64,000 nucleotides of DNA, taken from positions 557,724-621,723 of the forward strand of contig UBXM01000001.1 of NCBI GenBank assembly GCA_900469445.1. Reading direction: 5' to 3'. The stretch comes from Hyphomicrobiales bacterium. GTDB lineage: Bacteria > Pseudomonadota > Alphaproteobacteria > Rhizobiales > Rhizobiaceae. Below are positions 54,758-64,000 of this stretch, piece by piece; positions within the stretch are counted from its first letter, which is position 1, and every line of letters begins with the position of its first letter. Both the position numbers and the translations under genes were made by a program. The notes below the pieces were generated by a model, which made no database searches, was not told the DNA's origin, and was given only the letters and a program-made list of their open reading frames with translations.

Positions 54758-55825
54758 TCAGGCCACACCGACCCGCAACAGATCGTGGAAATGCACGATA
54801 CCGATCGGCCGATCGTCCTCATCGACCACCAGAAGCGCGCCGATGCTGTGCTTGTTCAACAGCGCCATGGCAGCGGTTGCAAGCGTAGCCTTGCCGACCG
54901 TCTTCGGATTGGCGGTCATCACCTCGTCCACGGTCATGATGCTGAGATTGCCGTCGAGATGACGGGCGATGTCGCCATCGGTCAGCACGCCGCAAAGACG
55001 CCCCTCCTCATCGATAACGCCAACGCAGCCGAACCGTTTGGCCGAAAGCTCATGGATGGCCGCCGGCATCGATACGCCCTTGTTGACCAGAGGGATACGA
55101 TCGCCCGTATGCATCAGGTCGCTGACATGGGACAGCATCGCCCCGAGCTTGCCGCCCGGATGATAGACACGGAAATCGGCAGCCGAAAAACCGCGCGCTT
55201 CGAGCAGCGCCACCGCGAGAGCATCGCCGAGTGCGAGCTGCAGAAGCGTCGATGTGGTCGGCGCCAACCCGTGCGGGCAGGCTTCCTGCGCCTTCGGCAG
55301 CAAGAGAACGATATCGGCTTCACGCGCAAGCGTCGATGTTTCACCCGATGTCAGTGCGATCAGGGGGACGGAGAAACGGCGGGTAAAGGAAACGATACCC
55401 TGCAGCTCGGCCGTCTCGCCGCTCCACGACAGCGCAAGCACCACGTCACCGGGCGTAATCATGCCGAGATCGCCGTGATTTGCCTCGACCGGATGAACGA
55501 AGAAAGAGGGCGTACCCGTCGACGCGAGGCTGGCGGAAATCTTGCGGCCGATATGTCCGCTCTTGCCCACGCCGGTGATGACGACTCGACCGTCGATTGC
55601 ACCGATCGTCTCCACCGCCTGCCGGAAGGCCGAAGCCAAACCATCCTTCAGCGCTTCCTCAAGAGCGATAAGCCCTTGTTGTCCAAAGGAAATTGTCCGC
55701 AAAGCGGAATCGACGACGTCGTTTTCGACGAGTTGTAATGCGCGCTTGATCATGATCGGCAGGCTTATTCCTTTTTCCACTTCAAGTCCATCGGCTTTCG
55801 GCGCGATCCTTTGTCCATCCACCAT
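54758..55825 (-). CDS. KpsF/GutQ family arabinose-5-phosphate isomerase
   Basis: 355 residues: SIS domain about 50-200 (ITGVGKSGHIGRKISASLAS, ALSWSGETAEL) and two CBS domains about 225-350 (DGDIARHLDGNLSIMTVDEV, GALLVVDEDDRPIGIVHFHD). Converts ribulose 5-phosphate to arabinose 5-phosphate for KDO synthesis. The ATG at 55825 has AGAGG upstream and gives about 25 residues more than usual; ATG at 55753 would give the standard length. Confidence 0.9.
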   Translation of the reverse strand: MVDGQRIAPKADGLEVEKGISLPIMIKRALQLVENDVVDSALRTISFGQQGLIALEEALKDGLASAFRQAVETIGAIDGRVVITGVGKSGHIGRKISASLASTGTPSFFVHPVEANHGDLGMITPGDVVLALSWSGETAELQGIVSFTRRFSVPLIALTSGETSTLAREADIVLLLPKAQEACPHGLAPTTSTLLQLALGDALAVALLEARGFSAADFRVYHPGGKLGAMLSHVSDLMHTGDRIPLVNKGVSMPAAIHELSAKRFGCVGVIDEEGRLCGVLTDGDIARHLDGNLSIMTVDEVMTANPKTVGKATLATAAMALLNKHSIGALLVVDEDDRPIGIVHFHDLLRVGVA

Positions 55826-55900
55826 CGTCAGGCCTCTTCAACCAATCCTTAACCACAGTGATTTACGTTTGGGTAAGCATTTAAAATTGCCGGGCATTCG

Positions 55901-57463
55901 ATGACAAACACGCTTCTGACAGGTACGGCCCGACGCGGGCGGCGGACGGCTATAGGCCTTGTCGTCGTGATCGCAGCCGTGTCAGGCAGCAGCGCGCCCT
56001 ATGCTCAAAGCCTGTTCTCGTCCACGACCACTCCCCTGCCCGGTCTGCCGGACAACCAGTTCGGAACCGCCGGCACAACAAGTGTTACCGGCGGCGCCAC
56101 CACAGCGACGTGGCCAACAACCTTTGCACCGGGCGAGGCGGATCAGAACGCATCCTATACCGACGACCCGGCTGCGGCGGCAGCCGCGCCGCAACGTCCT
56201 GCCCAGCCGGAAAACGCCGGTGAAACGGATGACCTGAACCAGTCTTACGAAGAAGACCTCAACCAGCAATACGGTCAGCCGCTGGACGCCGGCACGGCAC
56301 CTATCGACCGGCCCGAATGGGAAGAACAGCGACTTGAGGCGGCCGAAGCTCCCGGCGTGCGTCTGGGCACATTCGTCCTGCGCCCGTCGGTCAACCAAAG
56401 CATCAATACCGAGACCACCCGCGATCACGGTTCGAAAGAGACGCGCAGTTACCTCGCAACAGGCATACGCGGAACGCTGACATCCGACTGGTCGCGGCAT
56501 GCGCTGACGATTACCGGCGAAGGCGTGTACGAGCGTAATTTGAACGGCGACCAGAACGACACGGATCCGAATGCACGGATTGGCGCAGATCTTCGGCTGG
56601 ATCTTGCCGACGATACGGTTGCGCATTTCACCGGCAACTACAGCTTCGAGCGCGAGGATGTGTCCGATCCGAATGCGATCGGCGATGCTTCCGAACAGGC
56701 TGGCGTCCATCAGTTCGAGGGAGAAGCCTCCATCGAGCGCGAGGTTGGGCGCATTCATGCCTTGGCCGCGATCGGCGCCAGCCGAGATGTTTATACGGAT
56801 GCCAAACTGTCCGATGGCTCGGTTTACAGTATGAAGGATCGGAACCGCACCGGCATCGATGGACGGCTGCGTCTCGGCTACGAGCTTTCCCCGGCAATCA
56901 TTCCGTTCGCGGAAGTTGCGCTGGGGCACACATCCTACGATCGCCGTCGCGACAATGCCGGTTATGCGCGCTCTTCTGACAGCTATGCAGCGCGTGCCGG
57001 TATTGCATTCGATTTCGGCGAAAAGCTGAGCGGCGAACTGGCGGGTGGTTACCAGCGCGTATCCTATGAAGACGCCCGACTGGATGCCGTCGATGCATTT
57101 ACCGCAGACGGTAATGTAACGTGGTCGCCCCGACGTGGAACCGATGTCAACATCGGTCTGCGCAGCACCGTCCAGGATTCTACGGCCCCGGGCCAAGGCG
57201 GCTGGGCGGAATACCAGTTAAGCTCCGCCCTCGCCCATCAGCTGCGTGACCATCTTGTGGCGCGCCTCACGGGAAGCGCAACGTTTCGCGACTTTCAAGG
57301 ATCCAGCGATAACAACGTCACCTGGATTGCCGGCACGGGCCTGACCTGGAGCATCAATCGCTACCTCGAGCTGACCGGTGACGTCGAATACGAAACCACG
57401 ACCGGGGCCGGCTCCGATCAGGATATTCTGCGGGCAGGCGTCGGTCTGACCTTGAGACGATGA
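55901..57463 (+). CDS. outer-membrane beta-barrel protein (BBP2_2-type)
   Basis: 520 residues. Signal region ending PYAQS, a Gly/Thr/Asp-rich acidic linker to about residue 145, then a beta-barrel of about 16 amphipathic strands to the terminal GVGLTLRR (C-terminal hydrophobic/aromatic pattern). Matches the putative beta-barrel porin 2 group often tied to polysaccharide export. The linker has three similar motifs, DQNASYTDD, DLNQSYEED and LNQQYGQ. Substrate unknown. Confidence 0.8.
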   Translation: MTNTLLTGTARRGRRTAIGLVVVIAAVSGSSAPYAQSLFSSTTTPLPGLPDNQFGTAGTTSVTGGATTATWPTTFAPGEADQNASYTDDPAAAAAAPQRPAQPENAGETDDLNQSYEEDLNQQYGQPLDAGTAPIDRPEWEEQRLEAAEAPGVRLGTFVLRPSVNQSINTETTRDHGSKETRSYLATGIRGTLTSDWSRHALTITGEGVYERNLNGDQNDTDPNARIGADLRLDLADDTVAHFTGNYSFEREDVSDPNAIGDASEQAGVHQFEGEASIEREVGRIHALAAIGASRDVYTDAKLSDGSVYSMKDRNRTGIDGRLRLGYELSPAIIPFAEVALGHTSYDRRRDNAGYARSSDSYAARAGIAFDFGEKLSGELAGGYQRVSYEDARLDAVDAFTADGNVTWSPRRGTDVNIGLRSTVQDSTAPGQGGWAEYQLSSALAHQLRDHLVARLTGSATFRDFQGSSDNNVTWIAGTGLTWSINRYLELTGDVEYETTTGAGSDQDILRAGVGLTLRR

Positions 57464-57824
57464 TCACGTTTCCGTGATCTCGTGGAATGTGCGATGAGCA
57501 TACGTCGCCTCGATCATTCACCACTTCTGCCTGCAAAATGAGCAAAAACTCACCCTCGGCATATACAGGTGACGATAAGTTGTCGCATCTTGTCGCGATT
57601 TGCGGGCTAGTGAACAAATGTTTCGCACCGCACAAGTGAAGCCCCTTTGCCATGCTCGAAACGCAATGGTGCAAGCGCTATCCGCCAGAACTCAATTGTT
57701 AAATAGTGGTGTATCCGGGCCTCGACCTCTTTCATCCATTCGCAGATGCAGCATATAGCGGCGCATTCGGCAGATTTTTGCCGCAATGCAGCATTGCCGC
57801 ATGGCGTAAGTTCGAGGTTTAAAA
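57464..57824. other. intergenic stretch with inverted repeat before fucP-like gene
   Basis: 361 bp without a credible gene. GATCACG-TTTC-CGTGATC near 57462-57479 is a weak terminator-like hairpin after the barrel gene. TGCCGCAATGC (57779-57789) and GCATTGCCGCA (57791-57801) form an inverted repeat with one mismatch, 24 bp before the transporter start, a possible operator. Confidence 0.45.
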
Positions 57825-59108
57825 TTGGCTAGTCTTACCAATAACGGCACAAAGGCCGGAAGCACGCAGTCTTCCCGCGCCGGCGCCAACAATTATCAGT
57901 TCGCTCTCATTGCACTGACATCGCTGTTCTTCATGTGGGGTTTCATCACCTGCCTGAACGACATCCTCATCCCGCACCTGAAGAACGTCTTTTCGCTGAA
58001 CTACACGCAGTCGATGCTGATTCAGTTCTGCTTCTTCGGCGCCTATTTCATCGTGTCGCTGCCGGCCGGTGCGCTGGTCAAGCGCATCAGCTATAAGTGG
58101 GGCATCGTTGTCGGCCTGCTGATCGCCGCGATCGGTTGCGCACTCTTCATTCCGGCCGCCGCCTATCGCGTCTACGGACTGTTTCTCGGTGCGCTCTTCA
58201 TTCTCGCATCCGGCGTGACCGTCCTTCAGGTTGCCGCCAATCCTTACGTGACGGAACTCGGCGCTCCGGAAACGGCCGCAAGCCGCCTGACGCTGACCCA
58301 GGCCTTCAACGCGCTTGGCACGACCGTCGCTCCGCTCTTCGGCGCCTTCCTGATCCTGTCGGCAGCAACCGGCGACATCGCCAACACCACCGGTGAGCAG
58401 CTGGAGGCCATGCGCCTTGCGGAAGCTGACGCAGTGCGCTTCCCCTACATGCTCCTGGCAATTGCTTTCCTGGTTCTTTCGGCAATCTTCGCAGCTCTGA
58501 AGCTGCCGCAGATCGAAGAGGAAACCGTCGAAACGGATGCAGGCGAACGCGCCTCGGCCTGGTCCTATCCGCACCTCGTTCTCGGCGCGATCGGCATCTT
58601 CGTTTACGTCGGCGGCGAAGTCTCGATCGGCAGCTTCCTGGTGAACTACCTTGCGGAACCGAGCATCGCCAATCTGCCGGAAGCAGAAGCGGCCCATTAC
58701 GTCGCCTATTTCTGGGGTGGCGCCATGGTCGGACGCTTCATCGGCGCTTATGCGATGCGTTACATCGAAGACGGCAAGGCACTGGCCTTCAACGCCATCC
58801 TGGCCGCGGTCCTTCTGCTGGTAACTGTCTTCGCCGGCGGCAAGCTGGCCATGTGGGCGGTTCTCGCAGTCGGCCTGTTCAACTCGATCATGTTCCCGAC
58901 CATCTTCAGCCTGGCGCTGAAAGGTCTCGGCCGTCACACCAGCCAGGGCTCGGGCATCCTGTGCCTGGCCATCGTCGGTGGCGCGATCCTGCCGGTCGTC
59001 ATGGGCGCTCTTGCCGACACGATCGGCATCCATCTCGCCTTCCTGATGCCGGTCATCTGCTACATCTACATCTTCTATTACGGCATCAAGGGCCACAAGG
59101 CCTCCTGA
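57825..59108 (+). CDS. FucP/GluP-type sugar MFS symporter
   Basis: 427 residues, 12 helices, of the fucose/glucose-galactose proton symporter family: [36 protein letters not shown] [29 protein letters not shown]. Imports a hexose. The start is TTG at 57825 with GAGG at 57814-57817; no ATG fits the family N-terminus. Tandem terminators follow. Confidence 0.92.
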   Translation: MASLTNNGTKAGSTQSSRAGANNYQFALIALTSLFFMWGFITCLNDILIPHLKNVFSLNYTQSMLIQFCFFGAYFIVSLPAGALVKRISYKWGIVVGLLIAAIGCALFIPAAAYRVYGLFLGALFILASGVTVLQVAANPYVTELGAPETAASRLTLTQAFNALGTTVAPLFGAFLILSAATGDIANTTGEQLEAMRLAEADAVRFPYMLLAIAFLVLSAIFAALKLPQIEEETVETDAGERASAWSYPHLVLGAIGIFVYVGGEVSIGSFLVNYLAEPSIANLPEAEAAHYVAYFWGGAMVGRFIGAYAMRYIEDGKALAFNAILAAVLLLVTVFAGGKLAMWAVLAVGLFNSIMFPTIFSLALKGLGRHTSQGSGILCLAIVGGAILPVVMGALADTIGIHLAFLMPVICYIYIFYYGIKGHKAS

Positions 59109-59120
59109 TATCGAAGGTTC

Positions 59121-59146
59121 CGGCGGGGTTCTCGGCCCCGCCGTTT
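59121..59146 (+). terminator. first terminator after the sugar symporter
   Basis: CGGCGGGG (59121-59128) pairs with CCCCGCCG (59136-59143), followed by TTT. Confidence 0.65.
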
Positions 59147-59155
59147 CGACAAACG

Positions 59156-59193
59156 AAAAAGCCCCCGCGGTATCATCTCCGCGGGGGCTTTTT
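59156..59193. terminator. strong bidirectional terminator between symporter and galU
   Basis: A 15-bp perfect stem, AAAAAGCCCCCGCGG with its complement, gives T-runs on both strands. It serves the convergent symporter and galU transcripts. Confidence 0.93.
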
Positions 59194-59216
59194 CGTTGAA
59201 GCGTTTTTCGCCGAGC

Positions 59217-60107
59217 TTACTTGAGCTTGGCGGCCAATGCCTTGAGCGGGCCTTCGATCGCCGGGCGGATATCCGGGCGCTGAAGAGCAAATGCCAGGTT
59301 GGCGAGAATGAAGCCGTCCTTTGCGCCGCAGTCATAGGTCTCGCCGGTAAACGGATAGGCGGCGAAATCCTGGTTCTTGGCCAGCGCCAGCATGCCGTCG
59401 GTCAACTGGATCTCGTTGCCGGCGCCACGCTCCTGGGTTTCCAGGATCTTGAAGATTTCCGGCTGCAGGATGTAGCGGCCGTTGATGAAGAAGTTGGACG
59501 GCGCCGTACCCTTGGCCGGCTTTTCGACCATCTCGGTGATCTTGAAGCCGCCATTGCCGACGGAAGCGCCCTTGCCGACGATACCGTATTTATGGGCCTG
59601 CTCGGGATCGCACTCTTCGACCGCCAGAACGTTGCCGCCGGTCTGGTTGTAGAGTTCGACCATGCCCTTGAGGCAGCTCTTTTCCGACGACATAATCATG
59701 TCGGGAAGCAGAACCGCAAACGGCTCGTCACCGACGATATCGCGGGCGCACCAGACCGCGTGGCCGAGACCGAGCGGAACCTGCTGGCGGGTGAAGCTGG
59801 CCGTGCCGGCCTTCGGCAGGATATGCGAAAGAAGCGTCAGTTCGGCATTCTTGTTGCGCTCGCGCAGCATCTGCTCCAGTTCGAACTGGATGTCGAAATA
59901 GTCTTCGATCACGCCCTTGCCGCGACCGGTGACGAAAACGAAATGTTCGATGCCGGCTTCAGCCGCTTCATCCACCACATACTGAATGACCGGCTTGTCG
60001 ACGACGGTCAGCATTTCCTTCGGAACGGCCTTTGTGGCGGGAAGAAAACGCGTGCCGAGCCCGGCTACCGGAAAAACTGCTTTGCGGATCTTACGCTGTT
60101 CAGACAC
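59217..60107 (-). CDS. galU: UTP-glucose-1-phosphate uridylyltransferase
   Basis: Makes UDP-glucose for exopolysaccharide, LPS and cyclic glucan synthesis. 296 residues: [22 protein letters not shown] nucleotide motif, [50 protein letters not shown]. Single gene divergent from the transglycosylase. Confidence 0.97.
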   Translation of the reverse strand: MSEQRKIRKAVFPVAGLGTRFLPATKAVPKEMLTVVDKPVIQYVVDEAAEAGIEHFVFVTGRGKGVIEDYFDIQFELEQMLRERNKNAELTLLSHILPKAGTASFTRQQVPLGLGHAVWCARDIVGDEPFAVLLPDMIMSSEKSCLKGMVELYNQTGGNVLAVEECDPEQAHKYGIVGKGASVGNGGFKITEMVEKPAKGTAPSNFFINGRYILQPEIFKILETQERGAGNEIQLTDGMLALAKNQDFAAYPFTGETYDCGAKDGFILANLAFALQRPDIRPAIEGPLKALAAKLK

Positions 60108-60284
60108 TCATGCCTCCTGAATGCACATCATTGTGCGGATATGAAAACCTTCGGGGTTCTAGTGTGCAATTGCTACTGTTTCGCAAAAGGCTCCCACGAA
60201 CCCGTGATCTATGGTAAAGAATTTGTTGACTCTATTCCGTTAAGACATCGTTGAGCCGCATACCAGTCGCGCCATGAACGGCGC

Positions 60285-61526
60285 ATGAAGGGATGGATAC
60301 GACTGCCGATGACCAAATTTCGCACCCGCTCACGTAGCTTCGCACTCCTGCTTGCAGCCGGCCTTGTAACGGTCATGATGCCGTTAAATGCCCAGGCCGA
60401 CGCCGGTTTCAAGAGATGGGTTGCAGATTTCTACACCACGGCAGCCAAAAGTGGCATTACCCGTTCGACCTACCAGAAGGCCTTTGCCGGCATCAGCGAG
60501 CCGGACCCGGAGGCGCTGCAGAAGGCGCAGTATCAGCCCGAGTTCAAGTCGCAGATCTGGGAATATCTCGACAGCCGCGTCAACCCTTACACCGTCCAGA
60601 TCGGCCGTCAGATGGCTGCTCGGCATGGCGGCACGTTGAATGCCATCGAGCGCCATTTCGGTGTCGACAAGCATATTCTCCTCGCCATCTGGTCGATGGA
60701 ATCCAATTATGGTGCAGTTCTCGAAAAGCCTGAGCGTCTGCATCACGTGCCCCAGGCACTTGCCACACTCGCATGGGCCGACCCCAAGCGGGCAAGATTC
60801 GCCCGCACCCAGTTGATCGCCGCATTGAAGATCCTGCAGGCCGGCGACGTTACGCCGAAACAGCTGACCGGCTCGTGGGCCGGCGCCATGGGCCACACCC
60901 AGTTCATTCCGACCAGCTATCTGCTCTACGCGGTCGACGCCGACGGCAATGGCAAGCGCGACATCTGGCACTCCATTCCCGATGCGCTGGCGACCTCCGC
61001 CAACCTTCTCGCCAAGAACGGCTGGACCTCGGGCAAGACCTGGGGTTACGAAGCCGTGCTGCCATCGGGTGCCGGCAAATACGCAGGCCAGACCAAGACA
61101 CTTTCCCAATGGGCAGCGCTCGGTTTCGTGCGCCCGAACGGCAAGGGCTTTCCGCGCGGTTCCGACCGGGCCGAACTCAAGCTGATGGCCGGCGCGCAAG
61201 GCCCCGCCTTCCTGATGATGAAAAACTTCTTCACCATCAAGAAATACAATGCTGCAGATAGCTACGCTCTGGCCGTCGGACTTCTGGCGGACGAGATCGC
61301 CGGTTACGGCGGCATGCAGCAATCCTGGCCGCGCCCGCACGGGACGCTCGACATCAAGGAAAAGTTCGAACTCCAGAGCCGCATGAAGCAACTCGGCTAT
61401 TACGATGGTGAAGTCGACGGCAACTTCGGCTCCGGCTCCAAGGCGGCCATCTCGGCGATCCAGAAACGGCTGGGCATGGACGAGAACGGCGAACCGTCGC
61501 AATCGCTGCTTCGCGCCCTGCGTTGA
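60285..61526 (+). CDS. MltB-family lytic murein transglycosylase
   Basis: 413 residues. Signal peptide (SFALLLAAGLVTVMMPLNAQA), transglycosylase SLT_2 domain about 42-335 with catalytic Glu E139 in SMESNYG and GSWAGAMGHTQFIPTSYL, then a peptidoglycan-binding_1 domain about 345-410 (LQSRMKQLGYYDGEVDGNFG). Cleaves glycan strands to anhydro-muropeptides in the periplasm. An ATG at 60309 is an alternative start. Confidence 0.93.
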   Translation: MKGWIRLPMTKFRTRSRSFALLLAAGLVTVMMPLNAQADAGFKRWVADFYTTAAKSGITRSTYQKAFAGISEPDPEALQKAQYQPEFKSQIWEYLDSRVNPYTVQIGRQMAARHGGTLNAIERHFGVDKHILLAIWSMESNYGAVLEKPERLHHVPQALATLAWADPKRARFARTQLIAALKILQAGDVTPKQLTGSWAGAMGHTQFIPTSYLLYAVDADGNGKRDIWHSIPDALATSANLLAKNGWTSGKTWGYEAVLPSGAGKYAGQTKTLSQWAALGFVRPNGKGFPRGSDRAELKLMAGAQGPAFLMMKNFFTIKKYNAADSYALAVGLLADEIAGYGGMQQSWPRPHGTLDIKEKFELQSRMKQLGYYDGEVDGNFGSGSKAAISAIQKRLGMDENGEPSQSLLRALR

Positions 61527-61578
61527 CAAGTAATCCGACGGGCGCAAGATTTGTGACCATGATAGCCTGTCGGGATTG

Positions 61579-62781
61579 ATGACGATGTCTGGCAAACCCA
61601 AGAAAAAAAGCTTTGTTCGGCGCGTCGCATCCGGCGCGCTGGCGGCCGTCATCATTATCGGCAGCTTTCCCGTCACCGCCGCCGCACAGGAACAGGTAAG
61701 ACGCCGGAACCTGTTCGACCTGCTTTTCGGGGGCCCGCGTTACGAACGCGAGGAACCGCCGGCGCGGTATAACCGCCGCAATGGCGCCATCAACGAAAAC
61801 GCACCACGCCGGGAGCGAAATCGCGGTGCAGTCAGATCGACCGCTCCCCGTCCTCCAATCCCGCTTGCGCCACCGAAACCCGACCCTGTCGCCAAGCTGG
61901 AAAATGCCCGCAAGATCCTCGTTGTCGGAGATTTCTTCGCCGGCAACATCGGTGGCGAACTCGAGACGACCTTCGAAGCCTCTCCTGGCGTCGCCGTCTT
62001 CACCCGCAGCGATGGCTCGTCGGGCCTTGTTCGCGACGATCACTACAATTGGCTGAAAGAACTGCCCGGCATCATCGATGAGGCGAAACCCGCAATCGTC
62101 GTCGTCATGATCGGTGCGAACGACCGGCAGCAGATGACGTCCGGAGCGAAGGAAAGATTTCCGACCGACGCCTGGTTCACGGAATACAGGCGCCGTGTGA
62201 CAGAGGTCGCGCGTATCGTGACAGGTCGCAAGCTGCCGCTTCTGTGGGTCGGCCTTCCCTCCTTCCAGTCACCCTCGATGATGGCCGATGCCGTCAAGCT
62301 CAACGCCATCTACCGCGCCCGCACGGAAGAAGTTGGCGGTGAGTTTGTCGACATCTGGGATGGCTTCGTCGACGAGGACGGAAAATTCATTCTGACCGGC
62401 TCCGACGTCAGCGGCCAGCAGGTCCGCCTGCGTGGTGCCGATGGCATTACCTTCACCGCCGCCGGCAAGCAGAAACTGGCCTTTTATGTCGAGAAGCTTG
62501 CCCGCCGTCACCTCGGCGACATGGCAAGCCCGGAACTGGTCAACCTCGGCGAAGGCACTCTTCCCGATCTCGGCCTGCCTGCCGATCCGAACAAGGTGCT
62601 CACGGCCCTGCCGATCAGCCTGTCCGATCCGGAACTGGATGGCGGCAAGGAGCTTTTGAGCGCAATCCCGGCAACCAACGAATTGTCGCAGTCTCCGCGC
62701 GACAAGCTTGTGAAACGCGGCGAGATGGATCCGGCCCCCGCAGGGCGTATCGACAATTACAAGATATCGAAGACGCAATAA
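61579..62781 (+). CDS. DUF459 SGNH/GDSL-type exported protein
   Basis: 400 residues. Signal peptide (VASGALAAVIIIGSFPVTAAA), an Arg/Pro-rich linker, then an SGNH-fold DUF459 domain: ILVVGDFFAGNIGGEL (block I, with Asp in place of the usual GDS Ser), MIGANDRQQM (block III), and VGLPSF. The nucleophile Ser position appears to be Asp, so hydrolase activity is doubtful. ATG codons at 61579 and 61585 both fit; GGGA precedes. Relatives lie near peptidoglycan or polysaccharide genes. Confidence 0.85.
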   Translation: MTMSGKPKKKSFVRRVASGALAAVIIIGSFPVTAAAQEQVRRRNLFDLLFGGPRYEREEPPARYNRRNGAINENAPRRERNRGAVRSTAPRPPIPLAPPKPDPVAKLENARKILVVGDFFAGNIGGELETTFEASPGVAVFTRSDGSSGLVRDDHYNWLKELPGIIDEAKPAIVVVMIGANDRQQMTSGAKERFPTDAWFTEYRRRVTEVARIVTGRKLPLLWVGLPSFQSPSMMADAVKLNAIYRARTEEVGGEFVDIWDGFVDEDGKFILTGSDVSGQQVRLRGADGITFTAAGKQKLAFYVEKLARRHLGDMASPELVNLGEGTLPDLGLPADPNKVLTALPISLSDPELDGGKELLSAIPATNELSQSPRDKLVKRGEMDPAPAGRIDNYKISKTQ

Positions 62782-62806
62782 AAACAGGCGCCGTTAGCGG
62801 CGCCTG
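62781..62806 (-). terminator. intrinsic terminator of the DASS symporter gene
   Basis: CAGGCGCCG (62785-62793) and CGGCGCCTG (62798-62806) pair around TTAG; a minus-strand TTTTATT tract follows. The plus-strand DUF459 gene ends at its edge. Confidence 0.8.
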
Positions 62807-62835
62807 CAATTGTTAGATCTTCATGGCCTGGCTGA

Positions 62836-64000
62836 TCACCAGTAACCCAGCGCTCTCCACCATACCGCACCAACGGTGGCAAAGATCAGCAGGTTGACCA
62901 GGCACATGATGAAGCCCACGCCCCACCACTTGCCCATGGTGATGTAACCGCTGCCGAAGATGATCGGCGACGTGCCGGTGGCATAGTGCGTCAGCGTCAT
63001 CATGATCGACGACGAGGCCGCCATCATCAGCAGGAAGACGGCATGGTATTCTGCCGGGATCAGCATCACGCCGACGGTCAGGAAAGCGAGCATCATGGCG
63101 CTGACATGCGCGGTGGTGCTGGCGAACATGTAGTGGGCGAAGGTGAAGATCAGCACCAGAATGGCCGCCGTCATCTGCCAGCTGAGTTCCGCATGCGAGA
63201 TCATGTCCTTCATGCCGTTCGAGAACCAGCCGATCACGCCGAGCTTATTCAGCTGGTCGGCCATCATGACCAGCGCGCCGAACCAGATCAGCGTATCCCA
63301 GGCGCTTTTTTCCGAAAGGACATCGTCCCAGTTGATGGTGCCGGTGATCAGCAGGGCAAAGAGACCCAGAACGGCGACCACGGTCGGATCAAGCGTATAG
63401 GCTGCCCCGAAGATCATCGCGGGAACGTTGGCCCAGAGCAGCAACAGCATCACGAAGGTGCCGATCATCACCATTTCCTTGCCCGAAAGCGGCCCCATCG
63501 TGGCCAGTTCCTTCTTGGCATAGTCGACGGCATCGGGCGTCCGCTTCAGTTCCGGCGGCGAGATCATGTAAAGCACGAGCGGCATGACGACGAGCGCCAC
63601 GAGACCTGGCACGAACATCGCCAGCGCCCAGGTAACCCAGGTCAGTTGCATCGCACCGCCGGTCGACTTCGAGATATATTCGAGCACGAGCGGGTTGGGT
63701 GCCGTCGCGGTGACGAACATGGCCGACGAAATCGGGTTGGCGTGATAGTTCACCAGCGCCAGATAGGTGCCAACCTTGCCCTGCGTCCCCTTTGCCGGAT
63801 CCGAATCGAACGCATTGGCGATCGATTTCATGATCGGATGGATGATACCGCCGCCGCGTGCGGTATTGCTCGGCGTAAACGGTGCAAGGATCAGCTCGCA
63901 GAAGACCAGACCATAACCGATGCCGATCGTCCGTTTGCCGAGAAGCGCGATAAAGCCGAGCCCCAGACGACGGCCAAGGCCGGTTTTCCTCAAGCCCAGC
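62836..64000 (-). CDS. DASS family anion:sodium symporter, 5' end outside window
   Basis: The open frame reaches the window edge, giving about 388 of the usual 470-500 residues. CitT/SLC13-type dicarboxylate transporter: FTPSNTARGGGIIHPIMKSI (first substrate/Na+ site), TATAPNPLVLEYISK, and THYATGTSPIIFGSGYI (second SNT-like site). Probably imports succinate, malate or 2-oxoglutarate. The missing part is the N-terminal 90-110 residues. Confidence 0.92.
   Translation of the reverse strand, partial: LGLRKTGLGRRLGLGFIALLGKRTIGIGYGLVFCELILAPFTPSNTARGGGIIHPIMKSIANAFDSDPAKGTQGKVGTYLALVNYHANPISSAMFVTATAPNPLVLEYISKSTGGAMQLTWVTWALAMFVPGLVALVVMPLVLYMISPPELKRTPDAVDYAKKELATMGPLSGKEMVMIGTFVMLLLLWANVPAMIFGAAYTLDPTVVAVLGLFALLITGTINWDDVLSEKSAWDTLIWFGALVMMADQLNKLGVIGWFSNGMKDMISHAELSWQMTAAILVLIFTFAHYMFASTTAHVSAMMLAFLTVGVMLIPAEYHAVFLLMMAASSSIMMTLTHYATGTSPIIFGSGYITMGKWWGVGFIMCLVNLLIFATVGAVWWRALGYW

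Noticed and set aside
1-64000. tRNA genes, CRISPR arrays, prophage or insertion sequences
   Set aside because: No T-loop-like GGTTCGA motifs in a cloverleaf context, no regularly spaced repeats, and no transposase, integrase or phage structural genes were found.

Overview
The window is a GC-rich, densely coded chromosomal segment from an alphaproteobacterium of the order Hyphomicrobiales, most likely Rhizobiaceae (Rhizobium/Agrobacterium/Neorhizobium-like). The evidence is family content: a BioR-type GntR regulator with TTATAGATAA operators, an Omp10 lipoprotein like that of Brucella, homospermidine synthase, an Atu4866-family protein, GapR (DUF2312), RcdA (DUF1465), DUF1036, DUF1192 and DUF1244 proteins, and two copies of a RIME-like palindromic repeat. 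Nearly all of it is core genome. I see no tRNA, rRNA, CRISPR array, prophage or insertion sequence.

Region by region. 0-10 kb carries lower glycolysis and Calvin-type genes (3' part of tkt, gap, pgk, class I fba), interrupted by a biotin uptake unit (bioR, bioY, DUF1284) and by a K+/H+ antiporter that follows an unusually long, hairpin-rich intergenic region. 10-20 kb has phzF, an MFS transporter with DUF1192, a candidate small RNA, rcdA behind a perfect CtrA box, rpmE, an ABC exporter coupled to a glucoamylase-like protein, and a MotA/MotB-like pair. 20-34 kb has suhB, a Sel1-repeat protein with a ThiE-like enzyme, two divergent DUF465 genes, purEK, rpmJ, a TPR protein, a hydrolase, pyk with DUF1036, N-formylglutamate amidohydrolase, DUF1244, gapR and an amine oxidase.

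34-50 kb has a DUF882/M15-like protein, a sigma-54 response regulator, pepF, an SPFH/NfeD pair, queCDE behind a preQ1-like leader, an SDR gene bracketed by inverted RIME-like repeats, hemH, a 5'-nucleotidase fused to LysM, omp10 and hss. 50-64 kb has pabBC, a LysR regulator divergent from an SDR/CMD/Atu4866 cassette, kdsD-like isomerase, a beta-barrel protein, a FucP-type sugar symporter, galU, an MltB-like transglycosylase, a DUF459 SGNH protein and a DASS anion symporter cut by the window end.

There is no single large novel system. The signals most worth following are regulatory or structural: the 4.56-5.02 kb structured region, the inverted operator block before fba, the candidate sRNA at 12.5 kb, the CtrA box at rcdA, the preQ1-like leader, and the inverted repeats around the SDR gene.
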